Positions 47,056 to 56,821 of a stretch of DNA of 64,000 nt are shown here, one piece after another. Position 1 is the stretch's first letter; every line of letters starts with the position of its first letter. The DNA is taken from the NCBI RefSeq assembly GCF_003002895.1, contig NZ_PVTI01000003.1:124001-188000 (forward strand), written 5' to 3'. The notes beneath the pieces are model-generated. The model searched no databases and was not told where the DNA came from. It worked only from the letters and a program-made list of their open reading frames with translations. A program made the translations under genes and the position numbers. The DNA is from Knoellia remsis. Lineage in GTDB: Bacteria; Actinomycetota; Actinomycetes; Actinomycetales; Dermatophilaceae.

Positions 47056-47099
47056 TTGCGCAGGATTCGCGGGTCGCCTGCGAACTCTGCGCAATCAGT
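47051..47099. terminator. inverted repeat across the rsgA stop codon
   Basis: Perfect 12-bp outer arms (47051-47062 and 47088-47099, ACTGATTGCGCA and its complement) and an inner 5-bp pair (TTCGC/GCGAA) between convergent rsgA and oppF. The arms are unusually AT-containing for this genome. It probably acts as a two-way terminator and may belong to another repeat family. Confidence 0.62.
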
Positions 47100-47105
47100 C
47101 GTGGC

Positions 47106-48321
<1,216 letters not shown>

Positions 48322-48329
<8 letters not shown>

Positions 48330-49353
48330 TGAGGACCTCCTCGGCGAAGTGGCAGCGGGACTCCTGGTTCCCGACGCGGCGCAGCTCCGGCTCCTGCTCG
48401 CGGCAGATCTCCTGGGCCATGCGGCAGCGCGGGTTGAACGCGCAGCCCGGCGGGATGCGCATGAGGTTCGGCGGCAGGCCACCGATGGCCGCGAGGGTCT
48501 GGCCCTTCTGGTCCAGGCGCGGGATCGACTCGAGCAGGCCCCGGGTGTAGGGGTGCGCGGGCCGGGCGTACAGGTCGTCGATGTCGGCCTTGGCGACGAT
48601 GCGCCCGGCGTACATGACGGCGGCCCGGTCGGCGACGTCGGCGACGACACCCAGGTCGTGGGTGATGAGGATGAGCCCCATCTGCCGCTCCTCCTGGAGC
48701 TCGGCGAGGAGGGCCATGATCTGCGCCTGCACGGTGACGTCGAGCGCCGTCGTCGGCTCGTCGGCGATGAGCACCGCCGGGTCGAGCGCGATCGCCATGG
48801 CGATCATGATGCGCTGGCGCATGCCGCCGGAGAACTGGTGCGGGTACTGCTTGACCCGCTCCTTGGCCGCCGGGATGGCGACCCGCTCCATGAGACGCAC
48901 CGCCTGGGCGTAGGCGTCGGACTTGTTCATGCCCCGGTGCTGCCGGAACATCTCGCCGATCTGCCAGCCGACGGGGAACGTCGGGTTCAGCGAGCTCAGC
49001 GCGTCCTGGAAGATCATCGAGATCTCCGGACCGCGGACCTTGCGGCGCTGCTCCTCGGGCATCGTCAGCAGGTCGTGCCCGGCGTAGCGGATCGCGCCCT
49101 CCGGGATGACGGCCGGCGGCATGTCGAGGATGCCCATGATGGCCTGGGCCGTCACGGACTTGCCCGAACCGGACTCGCCGAGGATCGCCAGGGTCTCGCC
49201 CTGGTGCAGGTCGAACGACGCGCCGTTGATCGCGCGGGCGATGCCGTCCGGGGTGTGGAACTCGACGTGGAGGTTCTCGACCTCGAGCAGCCGACCGTTT
49301 GCGTCGGGCTGGTACTGCGACTGCGGCGCAGCGGACTTCGTTGTGGTGCTCAC
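48322..49353 (-). CDS. oligopeptide/dipeptide ABC importer ATPase (OppD-type)
   Basis: A 343-residue ATPase paired with the OppF-type protein. Walker A is GESGSGKS, the signature [12 protein letters not shown], Walker [13 protein letters not shown], and the C-terminal cysteine group is [14 protein letters not shown]...C. The GTG at 49353 starts MSTTTKS. It lies 16 nt after the OppC-type gene. Confidence 0.9.
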
Positions 49354-49369
49354 GTGTGACTCCTCGCGC

Positions 49370-50290
49370 TCATCGAGACTTCGGGTCGAAGGCGTCACGC
49401 ACGGCGTCGCCGAGCATGATGAACGCCAGCACCGCGAGGCTGAGGAACAGGCTGGGGAAGAGAAGGATGTGCGGGTAGGTGCGGATCGCGACGAGCGCGT
49501 CGGAGATCGCGACACCCCAGGAGATCGCCGGCGGGGTGAGCCCGATGCCGAGGAACGACAGGGTCGCCTCCGCGACGATGTAGGCACCGAGGTTGATCGT
49601 CGCGACGACGATGGCCGGGGCCAGCGCGTTCGGCAGGATGTGCGAGCGGATGATCCGCCACGGGCTCGCGCCGAGGGCGCGGGCCGCGAGGACGTACTCG
49701 TTCGGCTTCACCTGGAGCACGCTCGAGCGCATGAGCCGGGCGATCGACGGCCAGCCGAAGATCGTCAGGGTGAGCACGACCTTGCCGACGATGACGAAGT
49801 ACGGCGTGTTCGCGTCGTTGGGGAAGCTCGCCATGAAGAGGATGCCGCCGAGGAGCAGCGGGATGGCGAAGAAGATGTCCGTGATGCGCGAGACGACCGC
49901 GTCGACCCAGCCGCCGTAGAAGCCGGCGATGATGCCGATGACACCACCGACGAGAAGCGTCGCGATCGACGTGCAGATGCCGACGATGATCGAGGCGCGG
50001 GCGCCGTAGATCGTCCGGGAGTAGATGTCGTAGCCCTGGCCGTCCGTTCCGAACCAGTGCTCCGCACTCGGCCGCTGCCGCACCCGGCTGATGTCGCCGT
50101 AGGTCGGGTCCTGGTTGGTGAAGAGCGAGGGCCAGATGGCCATGAGGACGAACAGGACGATGAGGACCACGGAGGCCCAGAAGAGCTTGTTCTTCTTGAG
50201 GGCCCGCCACGCGTCCTGACCCAGCGACCGCGCCTCGCCGACCTCGTCGGGGGCGGTGGGCTGCACTCCGGCAGCGATGGTGTCAGTCAT
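49370..50290 (-). CDS. oligopeptide/dipeptide ABC importer permease (OppC-type)
   Basis: A 306-residue inner-membrane permease with a cytoplasmic N-terminus, one leading membrane segment (about 37-55) and a five-segment core. The ATPase-contact EAA loop is visible as EYVLAARALGASPWRIIRSHILPNALAP. HWFGTDGQGYDIYSRTIYGARASI is typical of OppC/DppC. The start overlaps the OppB-type gene by 8 nt. Confidence 0.91.
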   Translation of the reverse strand: MTDTIAAGVQPTAPDEVGEARSLGQDAWRALKKNKLFWASVVLIVLFVLMAIWPSLFTNQDPTYGDISRVRQRPSAEHWFGTDGQGYDIYSRTIYGARASIIVGICTSIATLLVGGVIGIIAGFYGGWVDAVVSRITDIFFAIPLLLGGILFMASFPNDANTPYFVIVGKVVLTLTIFGWPSIARLMRSSVLQVKPNEYVLAARALGASPWRIIRSHILPNALAPAIVVATINLGAYIVAEATLSFLGIGLTPPAISWGVAISDALVAIRTYPHILLFPSLFLSLAVLAFIMLGDAVRDAFDPKSR

Positions 50291-51212
50291 GGCTGATCCT
50301 CGGGTCGAGCACGCCGTAGAGCAGGTCGACGAGCAGGTTGACGAGCAGGTAGACGATGACGAGCACGGTCACCGCGGAGACGACGGCGACGCCGTCACGC
50401 GAGTTGATGCTCCGGAAGATGTAGCCACCAACGCCCTGGATGTTGAAGATGCGCTCGGTCACGATCGCGCCACCCAGCAGGGCACCGAAGTCGGCACCGA
50501 TGAAGGTGATGACCGGGATGAGCGAGTTGCGCAGGGTGTGCACGCCGACGGTGCGCTGCTTGGACAGGCCCTTGGCCGCGGCCGTCCGGACGTAGTCCGC
50601 ACGCAGGTTCTCGACGAGGTTCGTGCGCGTCAGCCGGGCGACATACGCGATCGACAGCGCGCCAAGCACGAACGCCGGGAGGACGAGCGACCACGTCGAG
50701 GCATCGAGGCTCGGGACGGTGGCCGGGAAGATCCCCCACTTGATGCCGAGGGTGTACTGCATGAACACACCGATGACGAAGACGGGGATGGAGATGACGA
50801 AGAGGGTGCTCACCGTGACGAGGTTGTCGATGAACCTGCCCTTGCGTACTCCGGCGAGCACACCGGCGAGGATGCCGATGATCGCCTCGAACGCGATCGC
50901 CATCACGGCCAGCCGGCCGGTGATGGTGTAGCGCTTGGCGAGGTCCTCCTTGACGGGGATGCCGTAGTAGTTCGTCCCGAGGTCTCCCTGGACGAGCTTG
51001 CCGAGGTACTTGCCGTACTGCACGGGCAGCGGGTCGTTGAGGTTGTGCTCCTCGCGGAACTTCGCGACGTACTCCGGCGAGCAGGGGCGCTCACCACACT
51101 TGCCGGCCGTCGGGTCTCCGGGCAGGGCGAAGACCATGGCGAAAATGATGAAGGTTGCTCCCAGGACCACCGGGATCATCTGGAGCAGTCGCCTGACGAT
51201 GTACTTGCCCAT
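50283..51212 (-). CDS. oligopeptide/dipeptide ABC importer permease (OppB-type)
   Basis: A 309-residue permease with six membrane segments. The N-terminus MGKYIVRRLLQMIPVVLGATFIIFAMVFALPGDP and the EAA loop DYVRTAAAKGLSKQRTVGVHTLRNSLIPVI are typical. A strong AGGAGGTGAC ribosome-binding site precedes the ATG at 51212. A 300-nt gap with a strong hairpin separates it from the binding-protein gene. Confidence 0.91.
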   Translation of the reverse strand: MGKYIVRRLLQMIPVVLGATFIIFAMVFALPGDPTAGKCGERPCSPEYVAKFREEHNLNDPLPVQYGKYLGKLVQGDLGTNYYGIPVKEDLAKRYTITGRLAVMAIAFEAIIGILAGVLAGVRKGRFIDNLVTVSTLFVISIPVFVIGVFMQYTLGIKWGIFPATVPSLDASTWSLVLPAFVLGALSIAYVARLTRTNLVENLRADYVRTAAAKGLSKQRTVGVHTLRNSLIPVITFIGADFGALLGGAIVTERIFNIQGVGGYIFRSINSRDGVAVVSAVTVLVIVYLLVNLLVDLLYGVLDPRISHD

Positions 51213-51511
51213 GTCACCTCCTGTGGTCAGGTTCGGCCTCGACCCGGGGTGACGGGCGGGCACGGTCGATGCGTCGGCGCATCTCGTGGGGGTCTGTCAT
51301 GGCCTCGTGGGCCGACCAGAGAAGCAACATACCTGACGCGTTCGTGACGCTGAGGCAGGTCGCACTTCTGGTGGAGGGGCCGGCTGGAGCAGGCCCCGGG
51401 AGGGGGCCCCGCGCTCGGCCGGGCCCCGGCATGCTGTCGGCCTGCCGGCGAGTGCCGGCAGGCCGACAGCCTGCTCTGTATCGGGTCAGGTGCTCACCCG
51501 ACACCGTGCGA
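51213..51511. other. intergenic region between oppA- and oppB-type genes
   Basis: About 300 bases without a convincing gene. It holds the 17-bp hairpin at 51433-51470, a G/C-rich tract around 51375-51430 with further self-complementary stretches, and the strong ribosome-binding site for the permease. Confidence 0.6.
51433..51470 (-). terminator. hairpin after the peptide-binding-protein gene
   Basis: Perfect 17-bp arms (51433-51449 and 51454-51470) with a 4-nt loop, 41 nt after the stop codon. No T-run follows, so partial termination or 3'-end protection is more likely than full stop. That would leave more binding protein than permease. Confidence 0.65.
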
Positions 51512-53167
51512 TCACTTCAGCGAGATGCTCGCGTAGTCCGGGACACCGAACGGCGTGATCTTGACGTTGGTGACCCTCTCGGACCAACCAGCCGTCGTGG
51601 TGGAGTACCACAGCGGGATGCTCGCCATGTCGTTGGCCAGCATCTGCTCAGCCTCCTGGTAGAGCTTGTTCGACTCAGCGGTGTCGGTCGCCGCAGCGGC
51701 CTCCTTGAGCTTGGCGTCGAACGCCGGGTTGGCGTAGTCACCGTCGTTGGACGAGGCACCCGTGGCGTAGATCGGGGTGAGGAAGTTCTCGATCGACGGG
51801 TAGTCCATCTGCCAGCCGGTGCGGAACATGCCCTTCATCTTCCGGTCGCGGATCTGCGTGCGGAAGGTCGAGAAGTCGACGACCGGGGTCGCGACGCACT
51901 CGACGCCGAGGGCGTTCTTGATGCTGTTGCAGGTGGCCTCGGTCCACTCCTTGTGCGACGCGTCAGCGTTGTAGGAGAGGGTGATCTTGCCGCCCTTGAA
52001 GCCGCCGGCCTTCGCCAGCTGCTCCTTCGCCTTGGCCGCGTCGAAGGTGCAGAACTCGCCGCAGACGTCCTTCTTGTAGCCGTCGACGACCGGGGAGACC
52101 CAGCCGGTGGCGGGCTCACGCGTGCCGTTGAAGACGGCGTCGATGATGCCCTGGCGGTCGATGGCCATGGAGATGGCCTTGCGGATCTCCGGGCCGTAGT
52201 TCGGGTCGACCTTGGTCGGCGCCGTGGTGATCGTCTGGATGACACCGACAGGCTTCTGGATGTTGCGGTCCGGAAGGTCCTGCTTGTACTTCTCGTCGAC
52301 CTGGGCGCTCGCCGGGATCTCGTCCGTGAGGTCGAGCTGGCCCGCGAGGACGTCGGCGTAGGCCGCGTTGGCGTCCTGGTAGATCTTGAAGGTGATGGTG
52401 TCGGCCACGCCCTTCTTCTCGCCGCTGTAGTCGGCGAACTTGGAGAGCTTGATCTCGGCGTTCTTCGTCCAGTTGTCGACCTTGTACGGGCCGGCGGCGA
52501 TCGGCTTGTCACCGAACGTCTTGGGGTCGGCGAAGAAGGCGTCGGGCTGCGGCGCGAAGGCCGTGTAGCCGAGGCGGATCGGGAGGTTGGCGACCTTCTC
52601 GGCCGTCTTGATCGTGAACGAGTAGTCGTCGACGACCTTGAGACCGGTCATCTCCTTGGCCTTGGGCTCGGGCGCCTTCTGCGGGCCCTCCTCGCCGTCC
52701 GGGTCCTCGGACTGGAGGTCCGCGTAGCCCTCGATCGGCTCGAAGAAGTAGGAGCTGACCTGCGCGTTCGGACCGTATGCCGTGTAGTTCCAGGCGTCGA
52801 CGAAGTTCTTGGCCTTGACCTCGGTGCCGTCGTGGAACTTGTAGCCCTTCTTGAGGGTCACGGTGAAGTTCTGGTTGTCCGTGGTCTCGATCTTCTCGGC
52901 GATGTCCATCTCGGGCTGCGCCGTGTCGACGTTGTACTTGACCAGCTTGGCCGTGATGACGTCGAGGACGTTGCCACCACAGGTCTCCGACGTGTTGCCC
53001 GCGACGAGCGGGTTCTCCGGGTTGCAGCCGCGGACGGTGATGTCGCCGCCCGTCTTCGCGGCGGCGTCCGTGTTTTCGCCGTCGTTGCCGCCGCCACCAC
53101 AGCCGGCGAGCACCAGGGCTGCCGCCGAGATACCGGCAACGGCCACCTTGCGAGTGGTTCCTCGCAT
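51512..53167 (-). CDS. peptide ABC importer substrate-binding lipoprotein (family SBP_bac_5)
   Basis: A 551-residue lipoprotein with signal peptide and lipobox LAGC (Cys23), then a Gly/Asn/Asp linker. KKGYKFHDGTEVKAKNFVDAWNY is the family signature; TWSLV-like and PNYGPEIRKAISMAIDRQGIIDAVFNG are conserved parts of domain III. It captures oligopeptides outside the membrane for the OppBCDF-type proteins. AGGAGG lies 8 nt before the ATG. It is divergent from the hisN-like gene across 217 nt. Confidence 0.93.
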   Translation of the reverse strand: MRGTTRKVAVAGISAAALVLAGCGGGGNDGENTDAAAKTGGDITVRGCNPENPLVAGNTSETCGGNVLDVITAKLVKYNVDTAQPEMDIAEKIETTDNQNFTVTLKKGYKFHDGTEVKAKNFVDAWNYTAYGPNAQVSSYFFEPIEGYADLQSEDPDGEEGPQKAPEPKAKEMTGLKVVDDYSFTIKTAEKVANLPIRLGYTAFAPQPDAFFADPKTFGDKPIAAGPYKVDNWTKNAEIKLSKFADYSGEKKGVADTITFKIYQDANAAYADVLAGQLDLTDEIPASAQVDEKYKQDLPDRNIQKPVGVIQTITTAPTKVDPNYGPEIRKAISMAIDRQGIIDAVFNGTREPATGWVSPVVDGYKKDVCGEFCTFDAAKAKEQLAKAGGFKGGKITLSYNADASHKEWTEATCNSIKNALGVECVATPVVDFSTFRTQIRDRKMKGMFRTGWQMDYPSIENFLTPIYATGASSNDGDYANPAFDAKLKEAAAATDTAESNKLYQEAEQMLANDMASIPLWYSTTTAGWSERVTNVKITPFGVPDYASISLK

Positions 53168-53384
53168 GGATGTCCTCCTACGTGTCAATCCGCCCCAGGG
53201 AAGCGACGGACGTTTCAAAGAGAGCCGGGCCCGGTCGGGCGGCTCCGCGCCCTCGTGTGCGACGGCGCGGTCCCATGTAAGACCAGATCGGGGGCATCTG
53301 GGGACGGTGTGACCGAGCCGAGACCCGATTGTGACCCTCGTGACGTCCGCCGGTCTCCGTCGTCCGACCGATACGGTGACGCAC

Positions 53385-54167
53385 GTGCCGAGCTACGACG
53401 ACGACCTGCGCCTCGCCCATGTCCTCGCGGACGCCGTGGAGCGCGTGACGCTCTCGCGCTTCCGCGCCGAGGACCTCCAGGTCGAGTCCAAGCCCGACCT
53501 CACCCTCGTCAGCGACGCCGACCGCAGCGCCGAGGAGCTCGTGCGATCCCAGCTGAAGCGGACGCGTCCGCGCGACGCCGTCGTCGGCGAGGAGATGGAG
53601 CCCACGGGTCACGGGCCGCGCCAGTGGGTCATCGACCCGATCGACGGCACCCACAACTTCGTCCGCGGCGTGCCCGTCTGGGCGACGCTCATCGGCTTGG
53701 TCGACGCGGGACGCGCCGTGCTCGGTCTCGTCGCAGCGCCGGCCCTGGGCCGCCGGTGGTGGGCGGCCCAGGGTAGCGGCGCCTGGGCCGGGCGCAGCCT
53801 CACGTCGGCCAAGCGCCTCCAGGTGTCCGGAGTGAGCCGGTTGTCCGACGCCTCGCTCTCCTACAGCTCGGTCACCTCGTGGGAGGCGGTCGGTCGGGAG
53901 GAGGCGATGCTCAACCTCGCCCGCGACTGTTGGCGCGAGCGCGCGTTCGGCGACTTCTGGTCCTACATGCTCCTCGCCGAGGGCGCTGTCGACATCGCTG
54001 CGGAGCCCGAACTGGGACTGCACGACATGGTTGCGCTGGCCCCGATCGTCACCGAGGCGGGCGGCCGGTTCACGTCGCTGCGTGGCGAGGACGGTCCCTT
54101 CGGCGGCAATGCCGTCGCGACCAACGGGCTGCTGCACGACGAGGTCCTCGGCCGGATCGGCTTGTGA
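53385..54167 (+). CDS. hisN: inositol-monophosphatase-family phosphatase, histidinol-phosphatase HisN-like
   Basis: A 260-residue metal-dependent phosphatase. Metal ligands are visible as Glu69-Glu70 (VVGEEME) and Asp84/Asp87 in WVIDPIDGTHNFVRG; the FVRG form and WATLIGLVDAGRAV resemble actinobacterial HisN. A second metal-site Asp lies in LGLHDMVALAPIVTEAGG. GTG at 53385 gives the length of the mycobacterial enzyme. Other inositol-phosphatase-family activities are possible. Confidence 0.8.
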   Translation: MPSYDDDLRLAHVLADAVERVTLSRFRAEDLQVESKPDLTLVSDADRSAEELVRSQLKRTRPRDAVVGEEMEPTGHGPRQWVIDPIDGTHNFVRGVPVWATLIGLVDAGRAVLGLVAAPALGRRWWAAQGSGAWAGRSLTSAKRLQVSGVSRLSDASLSYSSVTSWEAVGREEAMLNLARDCWRERAFGDFWSYMLLAEGAVDIAAEPELGLHDMVALAPIVTEAGGRFTSLRGEDGPFGGNAVATNGLLHDEVLGRIGL

Positions 54168-54173
54168 GACAGG

Positions 54174-55529
54174 TCAGTTCGGGACGACGGTGACCGGTCC
54201 GAGGCCGAGCCCCTCGATGCCGTCGCGAAGGCTCGCCGCGTCGCCGACGACGACGATGACCCACTCGCCCGTCACGACGCTGTCGTATGCCGTCCGCAGG
54301 CGGTCTGCGTCCAGCTCGCCCATCGCTGCCAGCGTCGTGGTCTGGAAGTCCAGCGGGAGGCCTTCGATCGCGAGGGCCGAGGCCTCGTCCGCGACGGTGT
54401 CCGCGGTGGCATAGCGCCCCGGAGCGGTCTGCACGACGAAGTCGACGCCTGCTCGGATCTCCTTGTCGGAGAAGCCTTCCCGCGCATCGTCGAGGATGCC
54501 CACCAAGAGACGCAGGGCATCGACGGTGGAGTCGGCCCGTACGGAGCCGGCCGTGACGAACGAGCCTCCCCTCGCCCGCGGCCGGAAGCTGGACCGGATG
54601 CCATAGGTGTAGCCCTTCTCCTCGCGCAGGACGGCGTCGATCCGCGCGTTCGGGGCACCGCCCACCATGAAGGACAGGACGGGGTAGGGAGCCCAGCCGT
54701 CCGGGGTCGACCGGTCGGGGCCGGGGACGGCGACACCGAGCTCGCTCTGCACCGAGCCGGGTCGGTCGACGAGCACGACCCGGGTGCGGCCGCCGGCGGG
54801 CACCGGCGCCCGCGGCGGTGTGGCCGGGACCTGGTCCGGGTTGACCCACTCCCCCAACCCCTCGGTCACGAGACCGTCGACGTCGACACCGGCGAGGTCG
54901 CCGGCCACGACGAGCGTCGCCTCGCGCGGTCCGACGTGGGTGCGGTGGAAGGTGACGATGTCGTCCCGGGTGATGGCCGAGACGGTGTCATGGGTGCCGG
55001 CTGCCGGACGGGATGCGCGGTCGTCGCTGGACCACAGTCTCGCGCTGAGCTCGCGCGCCGCCCGGTGCGGGGCGGACGCGCGCTCCTGCTCGATCTCCGC
55101 GAGGCGGCTGCGCAGGATCCGACGCACCTCGGCCTCCGGGAAGGCCGGCTCGGCCAGGGCCTGCCGGAGCAGGTCGAGTGCCTGGGGCAGGAAGCGCTGC
55201 GGCACGTCGACGTCGACACTCAGTGCGCCGTCCGAGGCGGAGGCGCCGAGCGCCATGCCGGTGCGCTCCATCAGCTCGGCGAACTCGTCGCTCGTGTGCC
55301 TCGCCGTGCCCTCATCGAGGAGGCGCGCCATCATCACGGCGACACCTTCACGATCACGAGGCTCGTCCGTGAGCGAGAGGGGCACGACGAGGCGCAGCGA
55401 GATGACGTACTGGCCGGGGACGGCATACGAAAGAACGCGAATCCCGTTGTCGCTCAGCGACTCCCGCGGCATCGGGAAGGCCCACGGGCGCGGCGGCGCG
55501 ACTTCGGGACGGGGAACGTCGACGGTCAT
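54174..55529 (-). CDS. M16 family peptidase-like protein, probably non-catalytic partner
   Basis: A 451-residue M16-fold protein. The zinc motif HxxEH is absent where expected (VAVMMARLLDEGTARHTSDEF), while the late region GYTYGIRSSFRPRARGGSF, typical of the partner half, is present. It overlaps the catalytic gene by 4 nt, so the two probably form a heterodimer resembling the two-subunit processing peptidases. Confidence 0.85.
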   Translation of the reverse strand: MTVDVPRPEVAPPRPWAFPMPRESLSDNGIRVLSYAVPGQYVISLRLVVPLSLTDEPRDREGVAVMMARLLDEGTARHTSDEFAELMERTGMALGASASDGALSVDVDVPQRFLPQALDLLRQALAEPAFPEAEVRRILRSRLAEIEQERASAPHRAARELSARLWSSDDRASRPAAGTHDTVSAITRDDIVTFHRTHVGPREATLVVAGDLAGVDVDGLVTEGLGEWVNPDQVPATPPRAPVPAGGRTRVVLVDRPGSVQSELGVAVPGPDRSTPDGWAPYPVLSFMVGGAPNARIDAVLREEKGYTYGIRSSFRPRARGGSFVTAGSVRADSTVDALRLLVGILDDAREGFSDKEIRAGVDFVVQTAPGRYATADTVADEASALAIEGLPLDFQTTTLAAMGELDADRLRTAYDSVVTGEWVIVVVGDAASLRDGIEGLGLGPVTVVPN

Positions 55530-56812
55530 GCGACCTCCTCCTTCTCGCCGGCAGCGAGGTAGGCGACGACCGCTCTACTGTCCGGCCGGAGCCAGGTCGC
55601 CGCGGCGTCGCGGACCTGCTCGGGGGTCACGGCACGCAGCCGGTCGAGGTGGGTGTTGACGCGACCGGGGTCGCCGTGGAGCAAGGCGTAGCTCGACAGG
55701 GCGTCGGCTCGCTCCTCCTGGCTGGCGAGCATGGAGAGCCACGAGCGCTCGGCCTGCGCCAGGGCGGCGTCGAGCTCGGCTTCCGTCGGCCCGTCCACCG
55801 CGAACCGCTCGAGCTCTTCGAGCACCGCTGCCTCGACCGCCGCGGTGTCGGCCTCGGGTACGACGTCGAGGACGACGAACCCCAGCGAGACCCCGTCGAC
55901 GAACCCCCACGCGGTCGCGTGGACGCCGAGCGCGATCTGCTCACGGCGCACGAGCCGGCGCACGAGTCGGGACGAGGCGAGGCCACCGAGCGCGTCGAGG
56001 GCGAGCGAGGCCGCGTCGAACTCCGGCGTCTCGTCGACGGGCAGCCGGAACGCGAGGTGCAGCCGGTCGTTCGGCACGTCCTCGGTGCGCTCGAGCCGCA
56101 CCGGAGCAGCGAGCGGACCGAGCGCGTCCACCGGCCCGCGCCGGTCACGCGGGTTCGCGGCGATGTGGCCGAAGTAGCGCTCGACGAGCGCGAACCCGTC
56201 CTCCACCTCGATGTCGCCACAGAGCGTGACGACGGTGTTGTCCGGCGCATAGTGCTCGGTGAAGAACGCGTGGACGTCCTCGACACTCGCCGCGTCGAGG
56301 TCCTCCATCGACCCGATCGTCGGGTGGTGGTAGGGGTGCCCCTCGGGGAAGACCGTGGCGTAGACGTCGGTGAGCGCGTTGCCGTAGGGCTGGTTGTCGT
56401 ACCGCTGGCGCTTCTCCTCCTTGACCACGTCGCGCTGGTTGTCGAGGTTGGCCTGGTTCACCGCGTCGAGGAGGTGGCCGTGCCGGTCCGCCTCGAGCCA
56501 GAGCGCCAGCTCGAGGGCCCCCTTGGGCACGGTCTCGAAGTAGTTCGTCCGGTCGAACCACGTCGTGGCGTTGAGTCGCCCGCCCTGCGCCATGAGCGCC
56601 TCGAAGTGCTCACCGCTCGCGACACTGCGCGAGCCCTGGAACATCAGGTGCTCGAAGAGGTGGGCGAAGCCGGTCCGGCCCGGCGTCTCGTGCCGGGAGC
56701 CGACGCCGACCCAGATGTTGAGGGTGACGTTCGGGACGCTGGGGTCCGGCGAGACGACGACACGCAACCCGTTGGGCAGCGTGCGCTCGTGGACCGGGTA
56801 GTCGAGCGGCAT
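55526..56812 (-). CDS. M16 family zinc peptidase, catalytic
   Basis: A 428-residue metallopeptidase with the inverted zinc motif His51-x2-Glu54-His55 (FAHLFEHLMF) and a downstream Glu ligand region VVKEEKRQRYDNQPYG. Such enzymes degrade peptides or process secreted proteins. No signal peptide is evident. It precedes the non-catalytic partner gene with a 4-nt overlap. Confidence 0.92.
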   Translation of the reverse strand: MPLDYPVHERTLPNGLRVVVSPDPSVPNVTLNIWVGVGSRHETPGRTGFAHLFEHLMFQGSRSVASGEHFEALMAQGGRLNATTWFDRTNYFETVPKGALELALWLEADRHGHLLDAVNQANLDNQRDVVKEEKRQRYDNQPYGNALTDVYATVFPEGHPYHHPTIGSMEDLDAASVEDVHAFFTEHYAPDNTVVTLCGDIEVEDGFALVERYFGHIAANPRDRRGPVDALGPLAAPVRLERTEDVPNDRLHLAFRLPVDETPEFDAASLALDALGGLASSRLVRRLVRREQIALGVHATAWGFVDGVSLGFVVLDVVPEADTAAVEAAVLEELERFAVDGPTEAELDAALAQAERSWLSMLASQEERADALSSYALLHGDPGRVNTHLDRLRAVTPEQVRDAAATWLRPDSRAVVAYLAAGEKEEVA

Positions 56813-56821
56813 GCCGCCACC

